DNA from: Rhodobiaceae bacterium
Lineage (GTDB): Bacteria; Pseudomonadota; Alphaproteobacteria; Rhizobiales; JAKPQE01
DNA length: 60,507 bases
Reading direction: 5' to 3'
Assembly: GCA_028278505.1 (NCBI GenBank)
Contig: JANQEG010000003.1
Coordinates: 1-60,507 of the forward strand
This document shows, piece by piece, positions 1 through 11,406 of this stretch (its first letter is position 1; every line of letters begins with the position of its first letter). A program made the translations under genes and the position numbers. Below the pieces are notes generated by a model, which was given only the letters and a program-made list of their open reading frames with translations, was not told where the DNA came from and ran no database searches.

Positions 1-69
1 CGTTCCGTCGCGCGGAAAATGAAACTCGCTGCTTGGAGCAAAGATTTCTTCTTCGAACTCTTTACTCAT
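1..69 (-). CDS. Partial hypothetical protein, start only, runs off left edge
   Basis: Read leftwards from an ATG at 69, an open frame of 23 codons continues past the window edge. It begins MSKEFEEEIFAPSSEFHFPR, an acidic start that I cannot place in a family. It lies downstream of gcvH on the same strand, where gcvP would often be found, but it does not look like the start of GcvP. The base composition is more AT-rich than gcvH. With only 23 codons visible, the case rests on the start codon and the absence of stops. Confidence 0.3.
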   Translation of the reverse strand, partial: MSKEFEEEIFAPSSEFHFPRDGT

Positions 70-84
70 ATGCAATAGCCCTGC

Positions 85-101
85 CGCAAGGGGGAGGGGA
101 G
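85..101. repeat. Partial copy of a G-rich dispersed repeat
   Basis: The 17 bases here are identical to the right arm of the hairpin repeats at 33059..33081 and near 43311..43335 (CGCAAGGGGGAGGGGAG). The left arm is almost absent, so this is a fragment of the same repeat family. It lies between gcvH and the partial gene at the left edge. Confidence 0.5.
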
Positions 102-125
102 TAATGCCGCGGAGCACGCTTCCCC

Positions 126-500
126 TCAAAGCCCGGCGACATAGTCCTGATAAGCCGCGGCATCCATAAGTCCGTCCAGTTGCCCGCCGCCGTCGAGTTC
201 GACCTTCATGAACCAGCCGCCCTCCTCGGCCGACTGGTTGACCGTTTCCGGCGCCTCGGCCAGTGCCGCGTTGATCTCGACCACCTTGCCGGTGACCGGG
301 GCATAGACTTCGCTCGCCGCCTTGACCGATTCGACGACCGCCGCCTCGTCGCCCTTTTTCACCGCCCGGCCGATCTCGGGGAGGTCGACGAAGACGATGT
401 CGCCCAACTGCTCCTGGGCATAGTCGGAGATGCCGATCGTCGCCACATTGCCGTTGACGGCGATCCATTCGTGATCTTCGGTATAGCTCTTGGCTGTCAT
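126..500 (-). CDS. gcvH: Glycine cleavage system H protein
   Basis: This 124-residue lipoyl carrier shuttles the aminomethyl group between the P and T proteins of the glycine cleavage complex. The N-terminal motif YTEDHEW is typical. The lipoyl-lysine loop reads [17 protein letters not shown], with the modified lysine at about residue 60. The length is normal for the family. It follows gcvT with a 17-bp gap on the same strand, so it is probably co-transcribed under the glycine riboswitch upstream of gcvT. No P-protein gene is visible in the window. Identification is secure. Confidence 0.97.
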   Translation of the reverse strand: MTAKSYTEDHEWIAVNGNVATIGISDYAQEQLGDIVFVDLPEIGRAVKKGDEAAVVESVKAASEVYAPVTGKVVEINAALAEAPETVNQSAEEGGWFMKVELDGGGQLDGLMDAAAYQDYVAGL

Positions 501-517
501 GGTCTTCTTCCTGCTGC

Positions 518-1666
518 TCAGGCCTTGGGTTTGCGATAGTAACGCTGGGGAACGAAGGGGAGGGCGGCGACCCGCGCCGGCAATGGCTTGCCGCGCACGA
601 TCAGCGAAATCTCGGTGCCGGGCTCGGCAAAGCCGCTGTCCACATAGCCCATCGCCACCGGGCCGCCGACCGTCGGGCCAAAGCCGCCGGACGTCACCGT
701 TCCGATCGGGCGACCGGCGTCATCCTGGATTTCGGTGCCTTCGCGCGCCGGTGCGCGGCCCTCGGGGCGGATGCCGACCCGGCGCCTCTCAGTGCCGGTC
801 TCCATCTGACGAAAAATGATATCGGCGCCGGGAAAGCCGCCTTCGCTGCGCCGCCGCTTGGAGATCGCCCACACCAGATCGGCCTCGACCGGCGTCGTCG
901 TCTCGTCGATGTCGTGACCGTAAAGGCAGAGCCCGGCCTCAAGCCGCAGCGAATCGCGGGCGCCGAGCCCGATCGGTGCCACTTCATCCTCGCCGAGAAG
1001 CGCCCTTGCGACCGTTTCCGCCGCGTCTGCCGCAACCGAAATCTCAAAGCCGTCCTCGCCGGTATAGCCGGAGCGGCTGATCTGGCAGGCAATCCCGTCG
1101 AATTGGGTGCTGCGGGCGGTCATGAACGAGAGTTCGGCCGCTTCGGGTGCGTGCCGGGCGATCGCATCGGCCGCCTTCGGTCCCTGCAGCGCCAGCAGGG
1201 CGCGGTCGTCGGCCAGCTCGTAGCGGATATCGCCCGGCAGCGCGCCGGCGATCGCGGCATCGTCGACCGCCTTGCGCGCCGCATTGACGATAAGGTTAAG
1301 CCGGCCGTCATCTTCCGGTGCCGCCGGCCGCGTGACCATCAGATCGTCGATAATGGTCCCGGCCTCGGTCAGGAGCAGCGTGTAGCGCATGCGGCCGGGA
1401 TGAAGCGCGGCGAAATCGCCGGTGGTCAGCGCCTCGAGCGCTGCCGCAACCGCGCCGTGATCGGCGCCGACGAGCGCCCGCTGGCCCATATGGGACACGT
1501 CGAACAGCCCGGCATTCTCGCGCGTCCAATTGTGTTCGGCGAGAATGCCCAGGGGATAGTGCACCGGCATGTGGTAGCCGGCGAACGGCACCATCTTGCC
1601 GCCCAGTTCGACGTGGAGCGCATGCAGCGGTGTCGTGTTCAGGTCTTGGGTCTGCGGATCGGCCAT
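518..1666 (-). CDS. gcvT: Aminomethyltransferase (glycine cleavage T protein)
   Basis: This 382-residue enzyme transfers the methylene group from the aminomethyl-lipoyl H protein to tetrahydrofolate, releasing ammonia. Family signatures include [15 protein letters not shown] near the N-terminus, the FDVSHMGQ segment, [10 protein letters not shown] and the C-terminal glycine-rich barrel. The frame stays open much further upstream, but that part is riboswitch RNA. The ATG at 1666 is preceded by a GAGG Shine-Dalgarno sequence and gives the normal family length, so it is taken as the start. gcvH follows. Confidence 0.96.
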   Translation of the reverse strand: MADPQTQDLNTTPLHALHVELGGKMVPFAGYHMPVHYPLGILAEHNWTRENAGLFDVSHMGQRALVGADHGAVAAALEALTTGDFAALHPGRMRYTLLLTEAGTIIDDLMVTRPAAPEDDGRLNLIVNAARKAVDDAAIAGALPGDIRYELADDRALLALQGPKAADAIARHAPEAAELSFMTARSTQFDGIACQISRSGYTGEDGFEISVAADAAETVARALLGEDEVAPIGLGARDSLRLEAGLCLYGHDIDETTTPVEADLVWAISKRRRSEGGFPGADIIFRQMETGTERRRVGIRPEGRAPAREGTEIQDDAGRPIGTVTSGGFGPTVGGPVAMGYVDSGFAEPGTEISLIVRGKPLPARVAALPFVPQRYYRKPKA

Positions 1667-1721
1667 TTTTCGGTCCTCGACAAGGGGCTTACCATGACCG
1701 ACGGCGATTCGCCGGTCTTGC

Positions 1722-1912
1722 CCTCTCTGTCGCAGGACCTGAGAGATTTCCCGACCTTTACGCCGGTTACTCCTTCGGTGAGTCGCGGAGACGGTACTCC
1801 GCCGACTGCTTTCCAGAGTGTCGTCCGGACTGGCGGTCCAGGGGCCTGAGAGTTTCCCGGGCGGTTGCTCCTTCGGCGCCGGGGCGGCCGCCCCGAACTC
1901 TCCCGCCGACCG
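1722..1912 (-). promoter_or_regulatory. Tandem glycine riboswitch upstream of gcvT
   Basis: Read on the minus strand, two glycine aptamers follow each other. The first has the entry GGGAGAGTT (about 1897..1905), the core CGCCGAAGGAGCAA and the closing AACTCTCAGGC. The second begins at ACTCTGGAAAGC and has ACCGAAGGAGTAA and AATCTCTCAGGT, ending in GACAGAGAGG near 1722. These are the hallmark elements of the cooperative tandem glycine riboswitch, which normally switches on glycine cleavage genes when glycine is plentiful. About 55 nt separate it from the gcvT start and include CCCCTT, which could pair with the GAGG Shine-Dalgarno, so control of translation is possible (inference). Confidence 0.95.
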
Positions 1913-2002
1913 ATCATGCCGGCCTGGTCGCGCGACCGTCAGCCGGACATGGACGAGGCACGACAGAACCCCGTCTAGAGCCATAAAAAGCTCTTGCCGC
2001 CG

Positions 2003-2030
2003 AGTTTAGTAACCCGCGGCATTCTGTCAA
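2003..2030 (-). promoter_or_regulatory. Sigma70-type promoter for riboswitch-gcvT-gcvH
   Basis: On the minus strand a perfect -35 box TTGACA (2025..2030) is followed after 16 bp by TAAACT (2003..2008). Transcription would start near 1996 and enter the glycine riboswitch, which fits its place between the upstream gene's stop and the aptamers. Confidence 0.6.
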
Positions 2031-2048
2031 CCGCAACGGAGCGTCCGT

Positions 2049-2645
2049 TCAGCGCTTTTCGTCGAACCCGACAAAGACGCGATAGCTGCCGTTGCGTTCG
2101 GGCTCGGGCACGTAGATGGCGTCGTCGACATGGGTGAAGCTCACCCGCGGCTGTGTCGCCGAAAGCGTTGCCGGGATCTGGTAGAGCTTGGAAAACAGCA
2201 CTTCCGAGCCGCCTTGGACGATGGCGATCCTGAGCGGCACGTTGATATTGCCGACCGCGCCTTTCGGCCCGGCAACGATCCAGCCGGCAACGCCGACCTT
2301 CATCGTCAGGATGCCGCCGGAGAAGAAGCACTCCCGCGCCGTTTCCGAAATCGTCGCCTGATAGCGCACCTGCGTCGGGTCGTCTTCGCCGCCGCGTTCA
2401 TAGACGCGGACCACCTGGGTACCCTCGCGGATCGACACGCGCGGGCATTTCAACCGCTTGCCCGATTCGCCCGATTCCGGAGAAATCTGTGCCGGCTCCG
2501 CGGTGCCGCGGATCAACTTGCCGGCGACGCTGTCGGCCGGCGGTGAAGTGCTGCCGGAACTGCACGCGGCGATGATCGTCGACATCGCCGCGGCCGACGC
2601 GATGCGCGCCCATCGGCGCTGATACGCAATACTGTACTGCCGCAT
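2049..2645 (-). CDS. Putative lipoprotein of unknown function
   Basis: The product is 198 residues if started at the ATG at 2645; an in-frame ATG at 2663 would add six residues. An N-terminal arginine-containing segment and a short hydrophobic stretch end in a lipobox-like AACSS with the cysteine at about residue 28, followed by a Ser/Pro/Gly-rich linker. This points to export and anchoring in a membrane. The rest looks like a mixed beta domain with motifs such as [10 protein letters not shown]-like strands, and I recognise no family. It is transcribed alone, between divergent ispH and the gcv promoter. Confidence 0.75.
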   Translation of the reverse strand: MRQYSIAYQRRWARIASAAAMSTIIAACSSGSTSPPADSVAGKLIRGTAEPAQISPESGESGKRLKCPRVSIREGTQVVRVYERGGEDDPTQVRYQATISETARECFFSGGILTMKVGVAGWIVAGPKGAVGNINVPLRIAIVQGGSEVLFSKLYQIPATLSATQPRVSFTHVDDAIYVPEPERNGSYRVFVGFDEKR

Positions 2646-2729
2646 GTTTACTCGGTCTCCCAAACCAATGCGGTCTCTATAACAGGCATCGGCGGATTTG
2701 GCGACATCGACGCAACCGGCCGCCGCGCC

Positions 2730-2758
2730 TTGACAGCGGCGCCGGAGCTACCTCTATT
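2730..2758 (+). promoter_or_regulatory. Probable promoter of ispH-thrB-rnhA
   Basis: A perfect TTGACA (2730..2735) is separated by 17 bp from TCTATT (2753..2758), 48 bp before the ispH start. The orientation and spacing suit a housekeeping promoter for the three-gene run that follows. Confidence 0.5.
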
Positions 2759-2806
2759 GCATCGGAACCGGCGACGCCGGAACACCGAGCAGAGGCGGAC
2801 CCGCGG

Positions 2807-3763
2807 ATGAAGCCTGCCCTGGAAATCCTGCTGTGCGCGCCGCGCGGCTTCTGCGCCGGCGTCGACCGGGCGATCCAGATCGTCGAACTGGCGTTGAAGC
2901 AGTATGGCGCGCCGGTCTATGTGCGCCACGAAATCGTCCACAACCGCTTTGTCGTCGACGGTCTGCGGGCGAAGGGCGCCGTCTTCGTCGAGGAACTGGA
3001 TGAGATCCCGGACACCGAGGCGCCGGTGATCTTCTCCGCTCACGGCGTTCCGAAATCGGTGCCGGAGGCCGCCGCCGCCCGCGGCCTGTTCTTCCTCGAT
3101 GCCACCTGCCCGCTCGTCTCCAAGGTCCATCGCGAGGCCGAGCGGCATCATGGCCGCGGCGACGAGATCGTGCTGATCGGCCATGCCGGCCACCCGGAGG
3201 TGATCGGCACGATGGGGCAGCTTGACGCCGGCGCGGTGCACCTCGTCGAAACGGTCGCCGACGCCGAGGCGCTGACGCCGGCCGATCCGGAACGCCTCGC
3301 CTATGTCACCCAGACGACGCTGTCGCTCGACGACACCGCCGAGATCGTCGCCGTATTGACGCGCCGCTTCCCGGCGATCCGCCAGCCGGCCAAGGGCGAT
3401 ATCTGCTACGCCACCACCAACCGCCAGGAGGCGATGAAGGCGGTGGCCGGTTCGGTCGATGCGGCGATCGTCGTCGGCGCGCCCAATTCGTCGAACTCCA
3501 AGCGGCTGCGCGAGGTGGCGGAACGCGCCGGCTGTCCGCGCGCCGTTCTGGTGCAGCGCGCCGCGGACATCGACTGGTCGGAATTCGACGCGGTTAAGCG
3601 GATCGCCATCACCGCCGGCGCCTCGGCGCCGGAAGTGCTGGTCGAAGAGATCATCGACGCCTTTGCCGAGCGCTTTGCGGTGACCGTCGAAACCGTCCGC
3701 ACCGCCGAGGAGAACGTGTCCTTCAACCTGCCGCGTCCGCTGCGTCCTGCGGCGGCCGAGTGA
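2807..3763 (+). CDS. ispH: 4-hydroxy-3-methylbut-2-enyl diphosphate reductase
   Basis: IspH (LytB) carries out the last step of the MEP isoprenoid pathway, reducing HMBPP to IPP and DMAPP with a [4Fe-4S] cluster. The protein is 318 residues, the usual length. The three cluster cysteines are present: [10 protein letters not shown] (C16), DATCPLV (C101) and [11 protein letters not shown] (C200). The catalytic EVIGTMGQ region is also intact. It is the first gene of a run with thrB (21-bp gap) and rnhA. The window also holds dxs, the first enzyme of the same pathway, at 26.6-28.5 kb. Confidence 0.97.
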   Translation: MKPALEILLCAPRGFCAGVDRAIQIVELALKQYGAPVYVRHEIVHNRFVVDGLRAKGAVFVEELDEIPDTEAPVIFSAHGVPKSVPEAAAARGLFFLDATCPLVSKVHREAERHHGRGDEIVLIGHAGHPEVIGTMGQLDAGAVHLVETVADAEALTPADPERLAYVTQTTLSLDDTAEIVAVLTRRFPAIRQPAKGDICYATTNRQEAMKAVAGSVDAAIVVGAPNSSNSKRLREVAERAGCPRAVLVQRAADIDWSEFDAVKRIAITAGASAPEVLVEEIIDAFAERFAVTVETVRTAEENVSFNLPRPLRPAAAE

Positions 3764-3784
3764 GGCGGCGGGGTCCGCACCGCA

Positions 3785-4750
3785 ATGGCCGTCTATACGG
3801 ACGTTTCCGCCGACGAGCTCGACGCTTTTGTCGCCGGTTATGCGATCGGCGACGTGCTCGCCTATAAGGGAATCGCGGAAGGGGTCGAGAACTCCAACTA
3901 TCTGCTGCACACCGAGGCTGGCCACTTCATCCTCACGCTTTACGAGAAACGCGTCGAGCCGCGCGACCTGCCGTTCTTTCTCGGGCTGATGGAGCATCTG
4001 GCCGGCCGCGGCATCACCTGCCCGACGCCGCTGCACGACCGCGCAGGCCAGGCGCTCGGACGCCTCGCCGGGCGGCCGGCGGCGATCGTCACCTTCCTCG
4101 ACGGCATGTGGATCAAGCGGCCGGCGCCGGACCATTGCGCCGCGCTGGGCACCGAAATGGCGCGCATGCACCTCGCCGCCGGCGATTTTGCGATGCGCCG
4201 CGACAACGCCCTGTCGGTTGCCGGCTGGCGCCCGCTCTATGAGGCCGCCGCCGCGCGCGCCGATGAGGTGCTCGGCGGCCTCGCCGATGAAATCTCCGCC
4301 GAACTGGACTATCTGGAGGCGAACTGGCCGGCCGATCTGCCGCGCGGCATCATCCACGCCGACCTTTTCCCCGACAACGTCTTCTTTTTGCGCGACCGGC
4401 TCTCCGGCCTGATCGATTTCTATTTCGCCTGCAACGATATCATTGCCTACGATCTGGCGATCTGCCTCAATGCCTGGTGCTTCGAGGCCGATCTCGCCTT
4501 CAACATCACCAAGGCGCGGGCGCTGCTCGCCGCCTATGTGGCGGTGCGGCCGTTTTCCCCCCGCGAGTTCGAAGCGCTGCCGCTTTTGGCGCGCGGCGCC
4601 GCGCTGCGCTTTCTGCTGACCCGGCTCAATGACTGGCTGAACGTGCCCGACGGCGCGCTGGTCAGGCCGAAGGACCCGATCGAGTACGTCAAGAAGCTGC
4701 GCTTCCACCAGACGGTGGCGAGCAGCCGCGAATACGGGCTCGATCCGTGA
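3785..4750 (+). CDS. thrB: Homoserine kinase (aminoglycoside phosphotransferase fold)
   Basis: This 321-residue kinase phosphorylates homoserine in threonine synthesis. It belongs to the alphaproteobacterial ThrB type, which has the aminoglycoside phosphotransferase/choline kinase fold rather than the GHMP fold. The catalytic loop reads [14 protein letters not shown], followed by a metal-binding [11 protein letters not shown]. The N-terminus ([16 protein letters not shown]) and the ENSNYLL segment are typical of the family. It sits 21 bp after ispH and 13 bp before rnhA, an arrangement often seen in alphaproteobacteria. Confidence 0.95.
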   Translation: MAVYTDVSADELDAFVAGYAIGDVLAYKGIAEGVENSNYLLHTEAGHFILTLYEKRVEPRDLPFFLGLMEHLAGRGITCPTPLHDRAGQALGRLAGRPAAIVTFLDGMWIKRPAPDHCAALGTEMARMHLAAGDFAMRRDNALSVAGWRPLYEAAAARADEVLGGLADEISAELDYLEANWPADLPRGIIHADLFPDNVFFLRDRLSGLIDFYFACNDIIAYDLAICLNAWCFEADLAFNITKARALLAAYVAVRPFSPREFEALPLLARGAALRFLLTRLNDWLNVPDGALVRPKDPIEYVKKLRFHQTVASSREYGLDP

Positions 4751-4763
4751 GGGGTCGTGTACG

Positions 4764-5201
4764 ATGAGCCGCCGCGTCGTGATCTGGACCGATGGCGCCT
4801 GTTCCGGCAATCCCGGGCCCGGCGGCTGGGGTGCGGTGCTCACCTTTAACGGCCATGAACGCGAGCTTTCCGGCGGCGAACCGGAAACCACCAACAACCG
4901 CATGGAGCTTATTGCGGCGATCACCGCGCTGGAGACGCTGAAGCGGCCTTGCCCGGTCGACCTCTATACGGATTCCCAATATCTGCGGCGCGGCATCACC
5001 GAATGGATCGTCGAATGGAAGGCGCGGGACTGGCGCACCGCGGCCAAGAAGCCGGTGAAGAATGTCGATCTGTGGCAGCGGCTGGAGGCGGCGATCGAAC
5101 GTCACGACATCGAATGGCATTGGGTCAAGGGCCATTCCGGCGACGAGATGAACGAGCGCGCCGACCGGCTCGCCCGCGACGGCATGAAGCCGTTTATGTG
5201 A
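4764..5201 (+). CDS. rnhA: Ribonuclease HI
   Basis: The 145-residue enzyme cleaves RNA in RNA-DNA hybrids. All catalytic residues fall at the positions of the E. coli enzyme: D10 ([11 protein letters not shown]), E48 (NRMELIA), D70 (YTDSQYL), H124 (KGHSGDE) and D134 (ERADRLA). It closes the ispH-thrB-rnhA run and converges on the GGDEF/EAL gene with only 16 bp between the two stops. Confidence 0.97.
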   Translation: MSRRVVIWTDGACSGNPGPGGWGAVLTFNGHERELSGGEPETTNNRMELIAAITALETLKRPCPVDLYTDSQYLRRGITEWIVEWKARDWRTAAKKPVKNVDLWQRLEAAIERHDIEWHWVKGHSGDEMNERADRLARDGMKPFM

Positions 5202-5217
5202 ATGCGAACAATTCGGG

Positions 5218-6972
5218 TCAGCCGGCCAGGCGGGCTTCGGCGAGCGCGGCCTCGGCGTCGAACTGTTTCAGATAGTCGACGAAGTCCTGCTCCGGCATCG
5301 GTTTGGCGAACAGGAACCCCTGGATTTCCTCGCAGCCGCACTCGGCGAGGTAGTTCAGTTGCTCGGCATTCTCGACGCCTTCGGCGATGATATTCAGACC
5401 GAGCTGGTGGGCGAGCGCGATCAGCGCCGGAACGATGGCGGTGTTCTTGCCCGTACCGGGCACGTTTTTCAAGAAGCTCCGGTCGATCTTGATGCGCGAC
5501 AGCGGGTAGGCGGTCAGGCAGGAGAGCGAAGCGTAGCCGGTGCCGAAATCGTCGAAGGCGATACCGACACCCATCTCGCTCAGGCGCTTGAGCGGCGCGA
5601 TGATGTCGGCGCCGGAATTGAGCACGATGTCCTCGGTGATTTCGAGTTCGAGCGCAGGGGCCGGCAGGCCGGTCTCCGTCAACACCTTTTCCACGTCCCT
5701 GAGCAGGGTGTCGTTGTAGAAATGCATCGGAAACAGATTGACCCCGATGCGGAAATTGCGGAAGCCCATGTCGTGCCAGCGCGCCGCCTTCTTGGCCGCC
5801 GTGTGCAGGATCCAAAAGCCGACCTCCAGCACGATCGGATGTTCCGCCAGCGACCCGATGAACGCGCCCGGGCCGACAAGGCCGCGGACCGGATGGCGCC
5901 AGCGCAACAACGCCTCGGCGCCGGCGATCTTGCCCGTCGCCGAATAGACCTGCGGCTGGTAGAACAGTTCGAACTCACCGTTCTCGAAGGCCTGCGCCAG
6001 CTCCTCGTCGAGCTTGCGGCGCGCCTGTGCCTGGACCCGCAGCATCGGATCGAAGATGCGGATATTCCGCGTCACGTCGGATTTCGATCCGTCGAGTGCG
6101 ATGCTCGCATTGGCGATCAGGTCGTCGGCGCTGGCGGCGTGGTTCGCCGAGATCGCGATCCCGGCCTGAGCTGCGATGTGGATATTCCGGCCGTCGATGT
6201 TGAAGGGAACCTCCAGGCGCCGGAACATGCGGCGCACCACCTCGTCAATGATGCGGACATCGCCGCAGTTCGGGATGACGAGGGAGAATTCATCGCCGCC
6301 GACGCGGAACAGTTTTGCGCCCTCCGGTGTCTCGCTCGACAATCGATGGGCGACCGCCTTCAGAAGCGCGTCGCCGTTGAAATGGCCGATCGCATCATTG
6401 ATCTTCTGGAAATGCTCGATTTCGAGCGTCGCGATGGCCACCGAGCATGACAGTCCGTCGCAGAAATTGCTCAGGGCGCAGTTCAGATAGTGCTGCATCT
6501 TGTGGCGGTTGGGCAGATTGGTCAGCGGATCGAAATAGGCGATGCGGTGCAGGTCGGCTTTCGCCTTCCGGCGCTCTGTGGCATCGCGTATGACGGCGAC
6601 GACGAACGAACCTTCCGACGTTACCAGCGGGCTGAGCATGATATCGACGGCGATCTCGCTGCCGTCCTTGCGCACCGCGCTCAGTTCGTCGAGACCGCCC
6701 ATCGGCCGGACGTGCGGACTGCGGAAGAACATCGAAACATAACCGGAATGTATGCCGCGAAAACGCTCCGGGATGAGTTGCATGATCGACTCGCCCAGCA
6801 GCTCTTCCGGCCGGTAGCCGAAAACATCGGTGAACTGTCCATGGATCTGCGCGATCGTCCCGGACTGATCGACGACGACGATCGCGTCCGGCAGGTTTCT
6901 CAGAAGCTGATCAGTGGCCGCGCTCGACTGATGAAGATCGCTGTCGTTCGGCCTATCCACTTTCGTCAACAT
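5218..6972 (-). CDS. PAS-GGDEF-EAL cyclic-di-GMP signalling protein
   Basis: The product is 584 residues from the ATG at 6972; an upstream start would add 33 residues. An N-terminal PAS domain (about 20-140) carries the motif IVVVDQSGTIAQIHGQFTDV. It is followed by a GGDEF domain with an intact RVGGDEFSLVIP signature, and a C-terminal EAL domain. The EAL domain keeps AEALLRWRHP, LEITEDIVL, DDFGTGYASL, KIDRSF and AEGVE, so phosphodiesterase activity looks possible, and the GGDEF half is not visibly degenerate either. No transmembrane segment is seen, so it is probably cytoplasmic. Transcribed alone. Confidence 0.93.
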   Translation of the reverse strand: MLTKVDRPNDSDLHQSSAATDQLLRNLPDAIVVVDQSGTIAQIHGQFTDVFGYRPEELLGESIMQLIPERFRGIHSGYVSMFFRSPHVRPMGGLDELSAVRKDGSEIAVDIMLSPLVTSEGSFVVAVIRDATERRKAKADLHRIAYFDPLTNLPNRHKMQHYLNCALSNFCDGLSCSVAIATLEIEHFQKINDAIGHFNGDALLKAVAHRLSSETPEGAKLFRVGGDEFSLVIPNCGDVRIIDEVVRRMFRRLEVPFNIDGRNIHIAAQAGIAISANHAASADDLIANASIALDGSKSDVTRNIRIFDPMLRVQAQARRKLDEELAQAFENGEFELFYQPQVYSATGKIAGAEALLRWRHPVRGLVGPGAFIGSLAEHPIVLEVGFWILHTAAKKAARWHDMGFRNFRIGVNLFPMHFYNDTLLRDVEKVLTETGLPAPALELEITEDIVLNSGADIIAPLKRLSEMGVGIAFDDFGTGYASLSCLTAYPLSRIKIDRSFLKNVPGTGKNTAIVPALIALAHQLGLNIIAEGVENAEQLNYLAECGCEEIQGFLFAKPMPEQDFVDYLKQFDAEAALAEARLAG

Positions 6973-7188
6973 GGCAATCTGTTCTTCTCGGTGGCTTGTG
7001 ACAGGTTTCGGGGCTCGATTCGGTTTCAGGGTTTTGGATTGTTCGGGATCGCCCGCCGGTCTTGTTCTCAATTGAATCCCCGCGTTTCACACCGTCTCCG
7101 TGTATCTGACGGCCAAATTAAAATTTCGTATCGAAAGCCATTGACGCCGATGACCGACGGCGGGTTTTGTCGATTTTTCGATTAATCT

Positions 7189-7215
7189 CGATGAGATGTT
7201 TAATCATCGATTAAA
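7189..7215. promoter_or_regulatory. AT-rich inverted repeats in the divergent gap before tmpA-like gene
   Basis: The 374-bp gap between the divergent GGDEF/EAL gene and the dioxygenase gene contains two overlapping dyads: CGATGA/TCATCG (7189..7194 and 7204..7209) and TTTAAT-CATCG-ATTAAA (7199..7215). The second fits the T-N11-A pattern used by LysR-type regulators. The rest of the gap shows no gene. This is a candidate operator only; no regulator gene is adjacent. Confidence 0.35.
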
Positions 7216-7238
7216 CCGCCGGCGTGTCATGGCGTTAA

Positions 7239-9079
<1,841 letters not shown>

Positions 9080-9180
9080 GGTTTTCGCTGGCGACGTGCG
9101 GATTGGGAGGTGAATGGGCAATCCGGCACTGACGCGGCGCGCAATAGCAAGAGAGGCGCCCAGCCGCCGTCGGTGCCGGC

Positions 9181-9663
9181 CTATTTCAGCTTGGCGCGGA
9201 CTTCCCTGATGCCGTCGGCGACGAGCGTGTCGCCGGCCTCGCCGGTGGTCTGCTTGGCCAGGATCATCTCGGCGGCGCGAATGGCGACATCGGCGGCCGC
9301 CGCCTGCACGTCGGCGCGCGCCTGCGCTTCGGCCTGGGCGATCTTGAGTTCGGCTGCCCGGGTCCGCCGTTCGATCAGTTCGGAAAGCGCCAGATTGGTG
9401 GCCTCGGTCAGCCGTTCGGCCTCCGCCTTGGCCTGGGCGATGATGTCCTCGGCCTCGCGCTCGGCGTTCTGGGTCTTGCGCTGATATTCGGCGAGCACCG
9501 CCTGCGCCTCCTCGCGCAACTGGCGGGCTTCGTCGAGTTCCTTCTCGATCCCCTCGGCACGGTCATCGAGCGCCTTGGTGATCATGCCCGGCACCCGCAT
9601 GTAGAGCACGATGCCCAGAAAGACCAGGAGCGCGACAAAGGCCCAGAACGTGGCGTCGAACAT
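9181..9663 (-). CDS. atpF: ATP synthase Fo subunit b
   Basis: The 160-residue peripheral stalk subunit has one N-terminal membrane helix (FWAFVALLVFLGIVLYM) followed by a long charged coiled coil rich in Ala, Glu, Arg and Gln. The ATG at 9663 is chosen because the family starts with this short MFDATFW segment; the frame extends a little upstream without support. It is the last gene of the Fo operon, 13 bp after the b' gene. The paired b and b' genes are typical of alphaproteobacteria. Confidence 0.93.
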   Translation of the reverse strand: MFDATFWAFVALLVFLGIVLYMRVPGMITKALDDRAEGIEKELDEARQLREEAQAVLAEYQRKTQNAEREAEDIIAQAKAEAERLTEATNLALSELIERRTRAAELKIAQAEAQARADVQAAAADVAIRAAEMILAKQTTGEAGDTLVADGIREVRAKLK

Positions 9664-9676
9664 CCGATTCCGCCCC

Positions 9677-10225
9677 TTATCTTCCGCCGTTGAGGCTCGC
9701 GGCCACGGCGTCGGCAACGTCCTTTTCGGCGAGCTTGCCGCCGATGAGCACCGTCACCACCGCCTCGGTGGCTTCGGTGGCGATCCCGCTGACCTGGCCG
9801 AGCGCCTCCGCCTTGATGTCGCGAATGCGCGCATCGGCTGCCGCCAGTTTCTCGGCCAGTTCCTCCTCGACCGCCTGGCGCTTGGCCTCGACATCGGCGG
9901 CGAGGCTGTCGCGGGTCGAGCGGGCGATCGCCCCGGCCTTGGCCCGCGCCTCGCCGAGCGCCTGCTCGTAGGTCGCGATCGCCTCGTCGGTTTCCTCCTT
10001 GAGCCGCACCGCTTCGGCGCGGTCGCCTTCGATGCGGTCGCGGCGGTCTTCGAGGATGCCGGCGATGCGCGGCAGCGCCACCTTCGACATCAGATAGTAG
10101 AGAAGGCCGAAGAAGATCGCGAGCCACAGCAGTTGCGAGCCGAAACTGGAGGTGTCGAACGGCGGGAACTGCCCGCCGCCTTCGTCATGGGCGACCCCGG
10201 TTTCGGTATGGGTTTGCTCGGCCAT
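9677..10225 (-). CDS. ATP synthase Fo subunit b' (second stalk subunit)
   Basis: The 182-residue protein has a hydrophilic N-terminal tail of about 30 residues, a membrane helix (LLWLAIFFGLLYYLMS) and a long coiled coil. The motif VALPRIAGILEDRRDRIEGD is characteristic of b/b' subunits. It pairs with the neighbouring b subunit to form the heterodimeric peripheral stalk. It lies in the operon atpI-atpB-atpE-b'-b. Confidence 0.93.
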   Translation of the reverse strand: MAEQTHTETGVAHDEGGGQFPPFDTSSFGSQLLWLAIFFGLLYYLMSKVALPRIAGILEDRRDRIEGDRAEAVRLKEETDEAIATYEQALGEARAKAGAIARSTRDSLAADVEAKRQAVEEELAEKLAAADARIRDIKAEALGQVSGIATEATEAVVTVLIGGKLAEKDVADAVAASLNGGR

Positions 10226-10287
10226 GCCGGTCTCTACCTCATGCTTCGGTCGGCGTCAGTGCGCCGATAAAGCCCTCTGTCGGACGA

Positions 10288-10515
10288 TCAGAAGACGAAG
10301 AGCAGAAGAAGCGCGATCAGGAGCGAGAAGATGCCGAGCGCTTCGGTCAGCGCGAAGCCGAGCAGCAGATTGGTGAACTGGCCCTGCGCCGCCGACGGGT
10401 TGCGCAGCGCGCCGGAGAGATAGTTGCCGAACAGAACACCGAGGCCGATGCCGGCCCCGCCCATGCCGGTGCAGGCGAGGCCGGCGCCGATCAGTTTTGC
10501 AGCATCCGCTTCCAT
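10288..10515 (-). CDS. atpE: ATP synthase Fo subunit c
   Basis: The 75-residue rotor proteolipid has two membrane helices joined by the polar loop ALRNPSA. The proton-binding carboxylate is E58 in [11 protein letters not shown]. The length and sequence are normal for alphaproteobacteria. It lies between the a and b' subunit genes. Confidence 0.97.
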   Translation of the reverse strand: MEADAAKLIGAGLACTGMGGAGIGLGVLFGNYLSGALRNPSAAQGQFTNLLLGFALTEALGIFSLLIALLLLFVF

Positions 10516-10578
10516 GAGATTGAGCTCCTTTTTTCCGAATCTCTTGAGTTGAGCAGTCGTCGTGCGCCGTCCCGCGGA

Positions 10579-11325
10579 TCAGTGACCCGGGTGCAGGGCG
10601 TCGTTGATGTAGATGCAGGTGAGGGTCGCGAACACATAGGCCTGCAGGAACGCGACCAGGAATTCGAGCGCCGTCAGCGCAACGGTCAGCAGGAACGGGA
10701 GCACGGCGCCGGAAATGCCGACGAAGCCGAGCGTGCTCAGCGTCACGACGAAGCCGGCGAACACCTTCAGCGTGATGTGGCCGGCGAGCATGTTGGCGAA
10801 CAGCCGGATCGACAGGCTGAGCGGCCGCGCCACGAACGAGATGATCTCGATCGGGATCAGCAGCGGCAACAGCCAGGGCGGCACGCTCGGCACGAACAGT
10901 TTGAGGAATTTCACGCCGTTGCGGATGACGCCGTAGACGATGACCACGCTGATCACCAGCATCGCCAGCGCGAACGTGACGATGATGTGGCTGGTCACCG
11001 TGAAGAAATAGGGAAACATGCCGAGCAAATTGCAGATCAGCACGAACGCGAACAGCGAGAACACGAACGGAAAGAACCGCATCCCCTCGCTGCCGGTGAT
11101 ACTTCGCAATGTCCCGGCGATGAACTCGTAGACCAGTTCGGCGATCGACTGCATGCGCGTCGGCACCAGGCCGCGGCCGCTCGTCGCCAGGATCAGGAAG
11201 CCGGAGATCAGCGTCACGGCGGCTGCCATGAACAGCGCCGAATTGGTGAAGCCGAAATCGACGCCGCCGATTTCGAGCGAGAAGAATTTCTGGATCTGGA
11301 ACTGATGAATCGGATCGTTCGCCAC
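10579..11325 (-). CDS. atpB: ATP synthase Fo subunit a
   Basis: The 248-residue integral membrane subunit forms the proton half-channels. The essential arginine lies in [15 protein letters not shown]. Five to six hydrophobic segments are visible, including [12 protein letters not shown] near residue 40 and [16 protein letters not shown]. It follows atpI (81-bp gap) and precedes atpE. Confidence 0.97.
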   Translation of the reverse strand: MANDPIHQFQIQKFFSLEIGGVDFGFTNSALFMAAAVTLISGFLILATSGRGLVPTRMQSIAELVYEFIAGTLRSITGSEGMRFFPFVFSLFAFVLICNLLGMFPYFFTVTSHIIVTFALAMLVISVVIVYGVIRNGVKFLKLFVPSVPPWLLPLLIPIEIISFVARPLSLSIRLFANMLAGHITLKVFAGFVVTLSTLGFVGISGAVLPFLLTVALTALEFLVAFLQAYVFATLTCIYINDALHPGH

Positions 11326-11406
11326 CGGACCAGCCCTTCATGCCCTAAATTCGCTCGGCCATCGCCGACGGTCATAATCGTTTGCCGGTTCCGGGTCCAG
11401 CCCCGA

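Noticed and set aside
1667-1984. N-terminal extension of gcvT
   Set aside because: The open frame translates through the glycine riboswitch; the ATG at 1666 fits the family.
2648-4924. Open frame of 758 codons on the minus strand
   Set aside because: Antisense to ispH, thrB and part of rnhA, which are certain genes.
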